Below, in pieces: positions 47,101 to 58,750 of a stretch of 64,000 nucleotides of DNA. This stretch comes from Galeruca laticollis (Eukaryota > Arthropoda > Insecta > Coleoptera > Chrysomelidae). The position numbers and the translations under genes were made by a program. How positions within the stretch are numbered: the first letter of the stretch is position 1; each line of letters begins with the position of its first letter. Location: contig OY998175.1 of the NCBI GenBank assembly GCA_963921935.1, positions 226,942,122 to 227,006,121 of the forward strand, read 5' to 3'. The notes below the pieces were generated by a model, which was not told where the DNA came from, did not search any database, and saw nothing but the letters and a program-made list of their open reading frames with translations.

Positions 47101-47308
47101 AATTTATAACCTTCTTCCCTGCGTCGGATACTTTTGGTAAATTTATTTGTAATCCTGTCAACTTGCTTGTATTGCTGTTACCCCAATAAACATATTGCTG
47201 CATATTGTTAAACACAAGACAACATCTGTTCTGTAGACTCTCGGTCAACTTTGCCCACATTTTTTGCAATCGAAACAGAGTATAACGGAGAATTTTGGAA
47301 GTACAACT
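44140..47308 (-). repeat. 1586-bp tandem duplication in the right arm
   Basis: 44137-45722 and 45723-47308 are nearly identical (offset 1586). Each unit starts with array-flank sequence and ends inside copy A. At the joint (45714-45730) the remnant gttttcgttgtcgccgc shows that the edge of the hexamer array was copied too. Differences are few, for example six or seven T at 44933/46519. Confidence 0.9.
44371..45710 (-). pseudogene. Palindrome protein family, inner partial copy A (right arm)
   Basis: The C-terminal two-thirds of copy A. Because of the duplication, its 5' end is fused to array-flank sequence, giving a chimeric 330-codon frame (44819-45811) that starts MVRKPHYFTFDEAVSTTP and continues into [14 protein letters not shown] of copy A. 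This stretch keeps KDAIKNVYFLKGYYK in frame, where the other A copies have slipped. A stop at 44819 and a 2-nt insertion near 44550 split the rest. Confidence 0.7.
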
Positions 47309-47876
47309 TACTATCTTGTAGCAGAGTTATGCAATATTCTAAAGGACTGTAGCCTTCTCCATGGAAATTTCCAATTGCGTAGTTATATATCGTAGCTTCT
47401 AATCTGGTAATACCATGCTTCTTGGCCAATGCAGAAGAGAAAGTTTCCTTTAATCTTGCGCCTGGGCAGTTGACGAAATCTATAATATGGCTTCCAAAGC
47501 TCTTGTTAACTCCAGGACTGGTTATTTGACAAATAAATTTGTTGTATATTTTAACCCTTGCATTAGATGTGAGCCACGTAAGGCAATCTATGCCAACTGT
47601 TTTATCATTGTTTACAATAACGTTGCCCCTTTACTTGTACTATCCTTGGATGCAAAAGTTAAAGTTGTTTGTTAAATAGTTAAGCATTTCTTCTTTGTTA
47701 AAAAATCCTGCAAAATCCTGCGTTATGTCCAAGTCCATTAGGTAGCAATTTTCCTTTCGGAGTTGCTCCGATAAATTTGGCATTTCTTTATGTAGCCTAT
47801 CGAGTTTAACGTCCGCCAATTCTACTTTGTATGGAATGCACACAGGTTCTTTATGTTTCCTTTTAATAATTTCCAA
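45957..47876 (-). pseudogene. Palindrome protein family, copy A (right arm)
   Basis: The mirror of 41715-43636. It shares with the left arm both stops near the N-terminus (47640 region) and the extra A before [12 protein letters not shown], so the gene was dead before the arms became mirror images, or gene conversion has since equalised them. It differs by a few substitutions (MWAKL for MWTKL) and by a 2-nt insertion near 46137 that breaks the C-terminus. Confidence 0.75.
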
Positions 47877-47879
47877 ATC

Positions 47880-48077
47880 TTATCCGACTACTTCTCTTGT
47901 TCCAATGGCACGCGGGTTGTTACTTAGTAAGAGGAAAGACATCTTAGCTTTAACACCATGTTTTGCAGAAAACAATTCGCCAAACCTGACTACTTCTCTT
48001 GTTCCAATGGCAAGCGGGTTGTTACTTAGTAAGAGCAAAGGCTGCTTAGCTTTACCACCATGTTTTGCAGGAACCAA
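47880..48077 (-). repeat. 98-bp direct repeat pair, right arm
   Basis: The mirror of 41514-41711, with the same two units between copies A and B and only a few substitutions. Confidence 0.7.
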
Positions 48078-48151
48078 TTCCAGATAGATGGTTTAACATT
48101 AAATAAGAACAAAGGTGGAAAAATTTGGAAAACAATGGTATCTTCAAAAAT

Positions 48152-48157
48152 TTTATT
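48152..48157 (-). terminator. Poly-A signal after copy B, right arm
   Basis: AATAAA on the minus strand, the mirror of 41434-41439. Confidence 0.45.
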
Positions 48158-48184
48158 AGAATATTTATACAGGTTCAACAAAAC

Positions 48185-50037
48185 TTATACACAAAATACA
48201 ACTCGTTCTTTGTTTCTGTTGGGTGTATGTTTTAACATGTCAATTTTTATTTTTATCCTATAATCTAAGTCTGTTTCTTCTAATTCTTGTTCTAACCAGT
48301 AATTCGAAAGGTAAAAAACATTTATATTGTCTAGTTTTAATATATACTGGATTCTACCTCTATGCATAACTTCTTTAATTCCAGATATTACCAGTTCTGT
48401 ACCTTCTGTAAATTCTTCTAGTCGATGACAATCCCTAAACTTTATGCTATCCGCAATTTCTTGCATTGTAACGACGTTAACCCTCTCCACCTCCACTTGG
48501 GTAAATGGAACGTCTATATTTTTCCATGCGCCTCTGTAAAATTCTAAGTTTTCGATTTTGGCAAATGTGTTATCGTTTTTGGCAAATGTGTTATCGTTAA
48601 AACTCGTATATCCATTTGTAGTAAAGGTAGCAAATGGTTTTTCGGCTGGCAAACATATTAATTCCATTCCATTGTTATATGGTAATGTGACATAACCGTC
48701 TGCAACAAGAGCTTCTCTATTATTGTAAACGCGTAACAACGTATGTTTGTGGTAACCCTTTAAGTAATATACGTCTCGTTGCCCTTCCTTATCCGCCAAA
48801 GCTCCTAAATAGGTATATTTATTTTTGCTGTTATCGGTAAACGCGGATACGCTGTACTCTCCAGAGGGCCCTACGTTTTTCCACCTGGTGCAGAAATAAT
48901 TTTCTAGTCCGTACTTCAATTCTGCTATTTTCTGTTCCTTCTCCAAAAATATTTATATTCTTTTTTAACCGTAGCCGTATTTTCTAAATACTCTATTTTC
49001 CTTTTCTATAATTCTGTTTCCTTCATTTCTAATCTCCGCTTCTTTACAGATAATACAGAAATATGGGAAATTGGTGTTATTTCTTTTAGCACAAAAGGCA
49101 TTAGTTTACTATTTTTGTTTACCCTTTTTCTTAGAACTTTGTGTATAATATTACATGTAGATACCAGTCCGAGCTCCTGGATGTCGATATCTTCCGGGAT
49201 AGTGCTAAACAGTGTGGAAGACCGGGTAAAGAACGTATCTCCAGCCTTAATATAGCATTGTTGAAAAATTCGAACATTTTTCTCCTTATTACTCGTATCT
49301 TCTACGATCTCTATATAATTTATAGGTAAGAAGTTAAAACTAAATGTAGAAAGACAATAATTTACAACTTTTTTCTTGCGTTGGATTCCATTGGTAAACT
49401 TATCTGTAGACCGGTTAATTTCCTATTACTGTTCCCCCAGTATACATATTGCAGTATATTGTTAAATACAAGACAGCAACTGTTTTGCAGACTTTTGTCA
49501 ACTTTGTCCACATTTTAGAAAATGAGATAGAGTACAGTGGCGCATTGTGGAAATAAAGTTTGCTATCCTCCAGTAAGGTAAGACAGTCTTCTAAGCAATT
49601 GTATTCCCCTGTCTTGTTATCGGCTATGGAATAATTATATATGGTTGCTACTAATCTCGTAATTCTATGTTCTCTGGTTAAAGTGTTGGAAAATGGGTCT
49701 TTTAATCTCTTATTTGGACAGCTCACGAAACCTATTATATGGTTATTTGACAAATAAATTTGTTGTATATTTTAACCCTTGCGTTAAATGTAAGCCACGT
49801 AAGGCAATCCATTCCGACTGTATTATTATTATTCACAATTACGTTAGAATTCTCCCGATACATTCCATGTTTTCGAAAGTTAACGTTACTTGTTAAGTAG
49901 TTTGTCATTTCTTCTTTCTGGAACACCCCACAGATGTCTTGAGTAATATCGAGGTCTAGAAGATAATATAGTAATCTTTTTGTAATTGTTTTAATAATTC
50001 GGGGTAATTCTGTAGACTCTCGGTCAACTTTGTCCAC
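48185..50037 (-). pseudogene. Palindrome protein family, copy B (right arm)
   Basis: The mirror of copy B but without the 1154-bp duplication. Its last 253 codons are open (48185-48946), starting EKEQKIAELKYGLENYF and ending HTPNRNKERVVFCV, which gives the best view of the family's C-terminal half. A seven-residue duplication (NDNTFAK twice, near 48560-48600) is private to this arm. The N-terminal half (49415-50037) is split by stops and by a frameshift near 49500. Confidence 0.75.
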
Positions 50038-50039
50038 AT

Positions 50040-50300
50040 TTTTTGCAATCGAAACAGTGTATAACGGAGAATTTTTGGAAGTACAATTTACTATCTTGTA
50101 GCAGAGTTATGCAATATTCTAAAGGACTGTAGCCTTCTACATAGGAATTTACAATTGGGTAGTTATATCGTAGCTTCTAATCTGGTAATACCATGCTTCT
50201 TGACCAATGTAGAAGAGAGAGTTTTCTTTAATCTTGCGTCTGAGCAGTTGACGAAATCTATAATATGGTTTCCATTGCTCTTGTTAACTCCAGAACTGGT
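50040..50300 (-). pseudogene. Palindrome protein family, fused remnant (right arm)
   Basis: The mirror of 38197-38470, with the same junctions on both sides. The recombination that created it therefore predates the palindrome. Confidence 0.55.
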
Positions 50301-51290
50301 TACTTCTGCATAGTAATGTTTTCAATTTGGGCCATATCTTCTTGGGTAAAAGGAATGTCCTTCCGTACCTCCGTAGAAAACTTTAAATTTTCTATCTTAG
50401 CGAATGTTTTGCCTTGGTAAGACGTAATACCATTTGTAGTATATGTTGCAAACGTTTCTTCTGTAGGTAAACGTATTATCTCCATACCATTATTATAAAG
50501 TATTGTAATATAACCATCTACAATAAGAGCTGCTCTATTGTTGTAAACACTTAGAAATATATTTTTGTAGTAACCCTTTAAGAAATAGACATTTTTATGG
50601 CATCCTTTTCCGCTAACACACCAACAAAAGTATATTTGTTTTTATTGTTTATGGTAAACGCCGACATATTATACACATCTGCTGGGTCTAGGTTTATCCA
50701 ATAGCTATAAAAATAGTTCTAATCTCTCCCTCAATTGTGTTATTTTCTCTTCTTTCTCCAGTAGACTTCTATATTCTTTCTTTATTGCAGTTGTGTTTTC
50801 GAGAAAATCCAGCTTCCGCCTCTCGGTATCTAGCTCATCCATTTCCTGTTTTCGTTTCCTTGTCGATGTAATGTGAGCCTGCGACAGAGGGTCGATTTCT
50901 TTAATTTTATAAGGAGAAAGTTTTTTGTTTTATTAGTTCTCTTCCTTAAAATACGTGCAACCAAATTATCGGTAGAGATTACTCCAGCGTCCTGTATGTA
51001 GATATCTTCCGGTATAGTAGAAAATGATGTGTTGGACCTAGAAAAGTAAGTCTCTACAGCTTTAAATGCAACACTTTTTGTATAATTCGTACATTGCCTC
51101 CGTTCTCCTTTTCTTCTACAATTTCTATATGGTTATTAGGGAGACAATTAAAGCTGCATGCAGAGAGAATGTAATTTATAACCTTCTTCCTTGCGTCGGA
51201 TTTTTTTGGTAAATTTATTTGTAATCCCGTCAACTTTCTTGTATTGCTGTTACCCCAATAAACATATTGCAGCATATTGTTAAACACAAG
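50300..51290 (-). pseudogene. Palindrome protein family, outermost copy (right arm)
   Basis: The mirror of 37190-38196, with the same truncated ends (VYWGNSNTRKLTGLQINL at 51260 and NITMQK at 50300) and mostly the same frameshifts. Confidence 0.7.
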
Positions 51291-51610
51291 ACAACAGCTG
51301 TTCCAGTCGACATCCTGTATATCGTCGTAGTGACGTACCTAACATAATACCGTTTATTCGACTTTATTCTGATTAATAATAACAAAGTGCCCTTATAAAG
51401 CAAAGTAATGTGGTTTTCTTATGTATATGATTTAATTGTACGAAGGCATGCTGTTCAAAATTCAATAATATTTTTCGACTATCTTTTTCACTCCACCGTA
51501 TATTGATCACTTTTACATTTATTATCATTATGCGAAATTAATATTATGTGCATGTAGTTATTGATCATTGCAGTATAATACATAATTTAATTCGAAAATT
51601 TATAATAATA

Positions 51611-51685
51611 TTCGTGGTGCAGTGGTTAGGTCCGTTGCTTATGAATCGATAGGTGAGAGGTTCAAACACCCGCGGTGGCAGGATC
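51611..51685 (+). repeat. tRNA-like/SINE head, right arm
   Basis: The mirror of 36794-36869. The A-box-like tggtgcagtgg starts at 51615 and the B-box-like ggttcaaacacc at 51659. The 43-44 base spacing fits a tRNA-type internal promoter. Confidence 0.55.
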
Positions 51686-52107
51686 TTTTTTCCAGTTTTT
51701 AATAAATTGTATGAAGGTATGCTGTTTACGTCACACTCACACACACCTTGGAGATAGATAACACAAAATACATGGCAGAACATATACTACTCGGAACATA
51801 TGAGAGATGACACATATAACGGATGGCACATGTGACAGTTGATGGATAGCGCAGGTGACGTCACAGAATATAAGATGGCTGACTTCCGCCCCTTCCGAGT
51901 CCTAGTGCCCATATGGCATATTTATTACTACATCCTGTATATCGAACGTGTCCCAGCAGAAGGTGGATGCGCGGAACAAGATTGCTAACGGCCGACTTGA
52001 CGCATGCGCAGATCGAAATTGATTCAAAAATGACCACGATGGACCTTGGCGATTTCCCATGTTAATTTACATAAGGAATGAGCGAGAACCCGCCTAGCTC
52101 ATTTACT

Positions 52108-52113
52108 GATAGG
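52108..52113 (+). repeat. Target-site duplication, right
   Basis: gatagg, a direct copy of 36365-36370, immediately after the terminal CT of the palindromic element. Confidence 0.75.
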
Positions 52114-52324
52114 GTCTGAAGCCGTCTTCAAACTTGGGTGAGTTCATTCCAATTTAACAAAAATCCACTGAAGAAGTGCAACGGCATATTTTTACTACTA
52201 TTTTATTACGTGATACTACATTCTTATTATAGTACAGTGATTTATTGAACGTTTCATAATTTAAATTCTTACCTTAATCATTAAATCTCCCAACGAAGGT
52301 AAAATTTGTTTTTTTTAATATTTG

Positions 52325-53570
52325 ATAACCTACAGACAACTGAAAGTTGCCCCTATGGGATCCCTATCTCTCCGGTTATGGCCAACATTTTCATGGAACA
52401 CTTCGAAAATTCGCAACTATCTTCCTCTCCCCTCTGACCATGCTGTTGGTTACGATATGTTGATGACTCTTTCGTCATTTAGCCCCATGGAAGAGATACT
52501 TTGAATTCCTTCCTAATCCATCTGAATAGCGTACATCCCTGTATACAATTCACGATGGAAGTGGAATATAACTCATCTCTACCATTCTTTGATGTCATGA
52601 TTAAAAAGCTTTCACCACATGGTTTCTCACACTCCATCTATCACAAACCCACTCACACCAACCGTTTTCTCATTGCCCATTCCCATCACCATCCGGCCCA
52701 ATTTAATTCGTTCATCAACACATTTGTATCCCGATCCATATCTCTATCTGACGAACCCAATCGACCATCATAAATCAATTTCCTAAAACACACTCTAATT
52801 CAAAATGGTTACAAAGAATCCCAAATCAACAGGAGCATTCGGAAATTTTCAACTCCGACTCCATCACCTTTCAACATCGACTTAGACAATTAAAAATATC
52901 CCTTCCTTACATAAAAGGAGTGACAGACAGAATCTGTAAAATCTTCAAATCCCACGGTATTCGAACAATCTTCAAACCCCAACAGAAAATCTTCCACCTA
53001 ATCAGATCTGTCAAGGATAAAATTCTCAATGAACAGCATGAAGTATATGAAATCCCTTGCTTAAATTGTCACCGCACCTACATAGGTCAGACCAACCGAT
53101 GTATCTCCGTTAGAGCAAAAGAACACTCATTGTCTGTCAGAAATTCCGATCCTTCTTACACCTTGGCCCAACATCGTGTCCAAACAGGGCACACAATCAA
53201 TTTCGATAAAACCATATCTATCGCCTCAACTCGCTCCTTTAAGTCCAGAATAATTCGAGAAGCTATCGAAATAGAAAAACGTTCAAACTGTTTAAATACC
53301 AGGAACAACAGCCAGAGATTGCCATCAACCTGGAAACATCTTCTCCACCCGCCCCATTCCGATACCACCTCACCGCCTTCCACCATGGCCTGCGCCAAGA
53401 ATAACAATTACCCTCCTATAATATCGCAGGATAACGAACGACCCATATCTATTACTACTCCCGCCAGCAGCACACGCATGGCGCGTGCCACAAGGACCAT
53501 ACCCTCCAATAGGTCCCCCATAAATACACGGTCCAGACAATTAATCGATCAGTCGGCTTCAAGCCGGTAG
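52325..53570 (+). mobile_element. Second Penelope-like element, 5'-truncated
   Basis: Plus strand. It begins within RT at motif B (VAPMGSP) and runs through the catalytic region near 52440, QFTMEVEYNSSLPFFDV (52548-52598) and IYHKPTHTNRF to a GIY-YIG domain. The last (52920-53570) reads EVYEIPCLNCHRTYIGQTN, so the GIY motif's Gly is replaced by Glu, followed by CISVRAKEH. Frameshifts separate RT segments. It differs clearly from the minus-strand element at 5244-11664, so two Penelope lineages are present. No hammerhead motif was found in its flanks. Confidence 0.8.
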
Positions 53571-54390
53571 TGAGTGTTAGTGTTAGTGCTTGACGGTGAT
53601 TTAACTAGTGAGCAATTTTTTATTATTATTTTTATTTATTTATTTGATTGTTATGTCCTTTTACGGTGAAATTCCAAGGAGTAGGCAGATTGAGGCCTTC
53701 GAATTAGCCGAAGGGGGTGATTCGTTGCGTAAAGTAGGCAGATTGAGACTACAAAATCGGATCACTTCCTAGACCAATGAACGAACAACCTAACCCCCTC
53801 TCTTGATAATGGCTTCAAAGTGGACGAAATGTCGAGAAATTTCAAATTTCCAACGCGGTTCAACCCGTGAACCTAGTTCGTATGTTCATAATTCTGACCA
53901 CAGAAACCTTTCCGAACATTCATTGCCGTTCATGAAATCATATTTGAGTCTTGGATGCGTTTCATTCACAGTATTCAAATTGTGTAAATATTTAACAAAC
54001 ATCGAGCATAATTTAGTTGATTGATTATAAAGAATCAATTTGTCATTTATGTAATTACAAACTTGAACGTTTGCTTCATGATCTAATATCTAATAGTGTT
54101 TCGCAATGTCTCACTTTGCATTTAGTAAGAGTGTGAAATGCGGTAAGAATGTTTATATATGGTTCTTATTTACAATTAATGCACCTAGCAAATATTTTTT
54201 ATTTTCTTATCATAAATAGTTGATTATATGTGCTTATGAATTTACTTGATTAAAAAACCATATAGTGAGGTTCTGATTTTTATTTTTTATTAGTATCATT
54301 TTTTCTACAAAATTAAGTTGAATTGAGCCAAGAAAGTAGTTAGCGTGAGTAATTCTTATTTTTGAAATATTACCAAAAAATAAGTGGCGC
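53571..54390. other. Penelope 3' flank and AT-rich sequence
   Basis: The phrase gtaggcagattgag occurs twice (53684 and 53733) around a ccttcgaattagccgaagg stem, probably in the 3' untranslated end of the Penelope element. Beyond 54030 it is AT-rich with nothing recognised. Confidence 0.4.
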
Positions 54391-54394
54391 CCTA

Positions 54395-54727
54395 TTCCTG
54401 TCAATTATTGTGACACGTAAGATCCTACGATCACTGCTCACTAGACGAAGAGCCACCGGAGCCTTGTACCTTGGAAACAAGTTGATCCTGGTCTTCTTCA
54501 TTCGCAGCTTATCAAAAATTTCCTGGAATACCTGGCTCTCGAAGTTTCTTCCTTGATTGCTGTGGACATCCAATGGCACACCATATCGGCTGATAAATTA
54601 TTTCCCCAGATCATCCGCATCCATTACTATCAGGATGTATTTACCACCATTTTTTGTAGTCTGGAATGGTCCAGCAATGTCTAAATAAATCCTTTCGAAA
54701 GAGTTTCCAACATTATATTGTTTCATG
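54395..54727 (-). pseudogene. Gypsy integrase fragment, inverted
   Basis: On the minus strand: YNVGNSFERIYLDIAGPF, then [19 protein letters not shown]. It is closely related to the plus-strand integrase at 55610-55975 (YNVGSPFERIALDIAGPF, GVPLGVHSDQRRNFESHLF). It meets gag head to head at about 54727. The second catalytic region reads HSNQG instead of DNG and a stop lies near 54600, so it is dead. Confidence 0.75.
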
Positions 54728-55540
54728 GAGATGCCTTAGATGTGCTTCAGCCGATACCACTTGAAGAAACGGATGACTTCGAGCAGCTAAAGAAGAGGTT
54801 GGACATGTGCTATGGTCATGAACATCTGGAACATTTGTACCAATCCCAGCTGAAGAACCAAAGGCAGAAACGTGATGAATCCCTTCAAGAGTATGAAGTG
54901 GATATTGCCCAACTCGTTCTATTTGCTTATCTATCAGCACCAGAACATTATGGAATGTCTGGGCATCCAGGCCTTTATTGGCGGCTTACGTCACCCCGAT
55001 ATGCAGAGGACGCTTCGTTTAGCCCATCCCAAAACATTAGTCGACGCATTGGCAGCTGCTCTTGAATATGGAGCAGCCACGATGGCTTCGGGATACAACA
55101 AAGGTAGGACCATACAGGAAGAAGGTGACGATGAAAGACTTGACCAGATCGTCAACTTGTTGAAAGGTATGGTAGACAAGAAGTCGAAGAGAAGCAGGTG
55201 TTGTAATTGTGGCGAGCTAGAGCATGCACGCAGTTCGTGTAAGCGTCCTACGACTCCTACAAACCAAGAACCTTCGTGGTACAACAAAGGTAGGACCATG
55301 CAGGAAGAAGATGACGATGATATACTTGACCAGATCGTCAACTTGTTGAAAGTGTGGTAGACAAAAAGTCGAAGAAGATCAAATGCCGGAAGTGTGGCGA
55401 GCTAGACAACGTACGCAGTCCGTCTAAGCGCCACAAGACTCCTGCAACCCAAGAACTCCAGTCACAGGAAAAATCAGACACTGGCGAACACCAAGCTGAT
55501 GTGAATCACCGAAAAGCCGAAAATCCCACAGTTTCGACAA
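54728..55540 (+). pseudogene. Gypsy-type gag with duplicated zinc-knuckle block
   Basis: Reads LQPIPLEETDDFEQLKKRLD, then QRQKRDESLQEYEVDIAQLV, FIGGLRHPDMQRTLRLAHP and a CCHC knuckle, CCNCGELEHARSSC (about 55198-55240). A frameshift separates the start (54718-55065) from the rest (54872-55360). The block from YNKGRT..EE through the knuckle is repeated in tandem (55094-55275 and 55277-55460); the second copy reads CRKCGELDNVRSPS and has lost the His and last Cys. Protease, RT and RNase H are absent between gag and integrase. Confidence 0.75.
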
Positions 55541-55599
55541 TGTGAAGGACTGGTATAAGAAATGTACTTGTGCTACGAGTAATGGACCACGTCGCAAGA

Positions 55600-56445
55600 A
55601 AAAGGCACCTATGAAACAGTATAATGTTGGAAGCCCTTTCGAAAGGATTGCTTTGGATATCGCTGGACCATTTCCGACGACAGAAAATGGTGGTAAATAC
55701 ATCCTGGTAGTAATGTATTATTTCACAAAGAGGGTGGAAATTTAGACGATCCCGTATCAAGAGGCCACAACTGTCGCGGATGTATTGGTGAAAGAATTTA
55801 TCAGCCAATATGGAGTGCCCTTGGGAGTCCACAGTGACCAGAGAAGAAATTTCGAAAGCCATCTATTCCAGGAGATTTGCGACAAGCTGGTAATGAAGAA
55901 GACCAGGACAACAGCATTACATCCACAGTCAGATGGAATGGTCGAGAGAATGAACAAGACTATTGGAAAATAACTGTCCAGAGTAGCTTCCAGCCATCAG
56001 GGAGATTGGGACCAGTATCATTCCCTATTCGCATTGGCTTATCGATCTGGCGTCAATGAGTCCACGGGTGAAACACCTGCGAAAATCCTGTTTGGACGTG
56101 AAATGAAGCTTCCTTGTGAACTCGAATTTGGCTGTTGGCTTGGAGAAGATCTACTAGGAGAAAACGCTACGTGATCCAATTGAGAAGAAGGCTGGACGGT
56201 ATTCATGAATTAGTTCGAAAAAATCTTGAAGTTGCCAGCGACAGAATGAAAAGTCGGTACGACACGCAGTCCACAAAAGGCGGTTTTAAAGAAAAGGATA
56301 AAGTACGGTTACACAACCCCACGAGGAGAAAAGGATTTTCTCCAAAATTACAAGAATCTTGGAAAGGTCCGTACTTAATCAAGAAAAGGATCAATGATGT
56401 TATATATCGCATAAGCAAGATCTCCAACGGAGAACCAAAAGTAGT
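55600..56445 (+). pseudogene. Gypsy-type integrase, broken
   Basis: Begins MKQYNVGSPFERIALDIAGPF (first catalytic Asp), then EFISQYGVPLGVHSDQRRN (second region, DNG altered) and HPQSDGMVERMNKTIGK (Glu region). Stops at 55743 and 55971 and a frameshift near 56110 interrupt it. The C-terminal tail (YDTQSTKGGFKEKDKVRL, LQESWKGPYLIKKR) runs to the (TA)n repeat. It fuses directly to gag, so the element is an internal deletion derivative. Confidence 0.8.
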
Positions 56446-56448
56446 TCA

Positions 56449-56450
<2 letters not shown>

Positions 56451-56497
<47 letters not shown>
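56451..56497 (+). repeat. (TA)n microsatellite
   Basis: 47 bases of pure alternating AT at the 3' end of the integrase reading. Confidence 0.95.
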
Positions 56498-56500
<3 letters not shown>

Positions 56501-56509
56501 GTGGATAAA

Positions 56510-56636
56510 GTATAGCATTCAACACGCGCATAATGGCTATTACCCACTCAGATGCTACAACACTCGCCTCCGGCTCGTATTGCAATTTCATATTCGTGGG
56601 TAATAGCCATCATTATACGCTTGTTCAATAATATAC
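56510..56636. repeat. Short inverted-repeat (hairpin) element
   Basis: gtatagcattcaac...cataatggctattacccac (56510-56547) pairs imperfectly with gtgggtaatagccatcat...gttcaataatatac (56596-56636), with a 48-base loop. It could be a tiny MITE or a transcript-end hairpin of the adjacent retroelement. Confidence 0.6.
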
Positions 56637-56639
56637 TAT

Positions 56640-57180
56640 TATTTTATCGTTCAGTATGGATCTTCAACAAGTAAAATCCTCATCTATTCAATTTTTCAAA
56701 AATATTAGATGGCTTACAACATCCCAGCGACGAGTTCTAAATCCATCTGTTCTTTTTCACACAATCATTGCTAGCAAAACTCCCTGATGTCTATATAATG
56801 AAATAAGATTCAGAACAGACGTTCATAACATTAATGTTCGCAAGAAAAATAATTTTACTGTACCCCACCATCGAACAATCACACACAATGGATCTTTTTA
56901 ATGTTATATAAAGCTATTCAATAGGTTTTGTGATAGGTTTGATATCAGTCTGAGTACAACTCATGTCAAAAACAAGTTACAATTGGCTCTATCAAATGAT
57001 GTTGTAAAAACTCCAATATAAAAGTTAAGGTAGATATAATATATTGTAGTATGTTATACATAATATATAAAATATTTCGATTGCATTTCAAAAAAGTTCA
57101 CGTGTACTTGGGAAGAGCAGAATCACTTAAAAGAAGTTTACGCTGCTTTTAGGTGCTTCTGAACCCTGCATTTTGTCGCA
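56640..57180. other. AT-rich sequence without recognised genes
   Basis: No coding feature is supported. Probably what is left of the 5' region of the following gypsy remnant, but no LTR match to 60040-60500 was seen. Confidence 0.4.
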
Positions 57181-57201
57181 AATGTTATTAGTGACACATT
57201 T

Positions 57202-58443
57202 TTGCAACAGGAACCCGATTTAGTCTCAAATATCATTCCATTTAATACTAGAGATGCAAGTAAATTACCATATGTTATTTTACCTGAATATAATATAAAA
57301 GTTTTCCTTAATTCTCGTTCGGCAAAAGCGTTTATGGACCCAGATATAGCTAATAAATTTTTCCCTACATTGATCATACATGACCCATTTGTTGTATCCA
57401 CAGTGTTTCAAAAATCAGCACATAAATTTAGTGCATGTATTTCAGCTTCAAAGTTATTTAAAGTGCAAAAAAGTAAAACATTGAAATTCTATCTATTTAA
57501 GTTCCATAATGTCTTCAGAGGATTGATTGGACTCGATAGTTTGAAATCATTACAAGCTACTATTGATTTTGATAAGGGATATTTAACTACACCATACACA
57601 AAAATTAAACTACTATTTCAAAAAACACAAACTGATTTAAACCTAATAAATGTGAATGCCAGATCAGAACTAGCTATTAAAGTAAAAACGTCCATGAATA
57701 ATGGCGAAATAATTATTCCGCATCACAAATTTCATAACTGTGAAATACCGAAATGTCTTACAAATGCAAAAAACAGCCAAGCCTTGACAACCATTATGAA
57801 TAATACACAGAATAATGTAACATCAGATTTTTCTGAACCTTTAACTGTAGAAAAGTTTGACCGTAAACATGTACAAGTAATCGAATTAAATAACTTTGAC
57901 GAGTTTCCTAACAAAAATTTAGATATAACAAAAATTAGAGTAGGTCACTCAAATAATGAGGAACGTAATGAAGTACTTAAGTTGTGTAAAGAATTTTCGG
58001 ACATATTTTGTAACGAAGAGGATCGTTTAACTTTTACTAACCGCATTAAACATCAAATAAAAACAGTCGACGAATTAGCAGTCTACACAAAATCCTATCG
58101 TTATCCATTTATGCACAAACAAGAAGTAGAAAAGCAAATTAAGGATCAAAATATCATAAGACCTAGTAGTTCTTCGTGGAGGCCTATATGGATTGTTCCA
58201 AAAAAATCCGACGCTTCCGGAAACCAAAAATGGAGATTTGTGGTAGATTATCGGAAGCTAAACGAAAAGACAATTGGTGATAGGTACCCACTTCCTAACA
58301 TAACCGACCTACTCGATAAACTCGGAAGATATCAATATTTTGCCACTCTCGACCTGGCTAGTGGCTTATACCAGATCGAGATGGATGAAAGAGACAGAAA
58401 AAACAGTTTCAACCCCAACACACGAAAAAATACATATGGATAA
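57202..58443 (+). pseudogene. Gypsy/errantivirus-like pol remnant: protease to RT palm
   Basis: 413 open codons. The N-terminal part is a divergent aspartic protease in which the active-site DTG is not intact (NSRSAKAFM at the expected place). RT begins near 57950 with EFSDIFCNEEDRL, then WRPIWIVPKKSDASGNQ, RFVVDYRKLNEKTIGDRYP and ATLDLASGLYQIEMDE (motif A). The reading leaves RT shortly after and stops at 58443. RT motif C, RNase H and integrase are deleted, since env follows within 310 bp. Related fragments lie at 2190-2285 and 4597-5150. Confidence 0.8.
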
Positions 58444-58750
58444 TATAAAACGCCCACTTAAACAAACCTATAATTTCAAAAGATAAATAAAATATTTCAT
58501 TTCTGCTATTTCAGGCTCCTGGTAATCCTCGGACTCCAGGGAAAAATTCTACTTCAATAATTAGAAAACAATCCCGGCCTTGTTCCAGTTAAATTAGGAA
58601 CTGCCAAAGTCGAACAATACACACATACACTTATTCACTATTACGATATGAATCCAATCATTACAGAAATCTACAAATTAAGATTATTCTTTTGATACAT
58701 CAAAGTATCTAAAAATCTTACAATTCACTGAAGACAAAGTTGAATCAAAA

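Noticed and set aside
52114..53960. Hammerhead ribozyme in the second Penelope element
   Set aside because: No CTGANGA ... GAAA pairing arrangement was found in its flanks; its pseudo-LTRs are missing or truncated.
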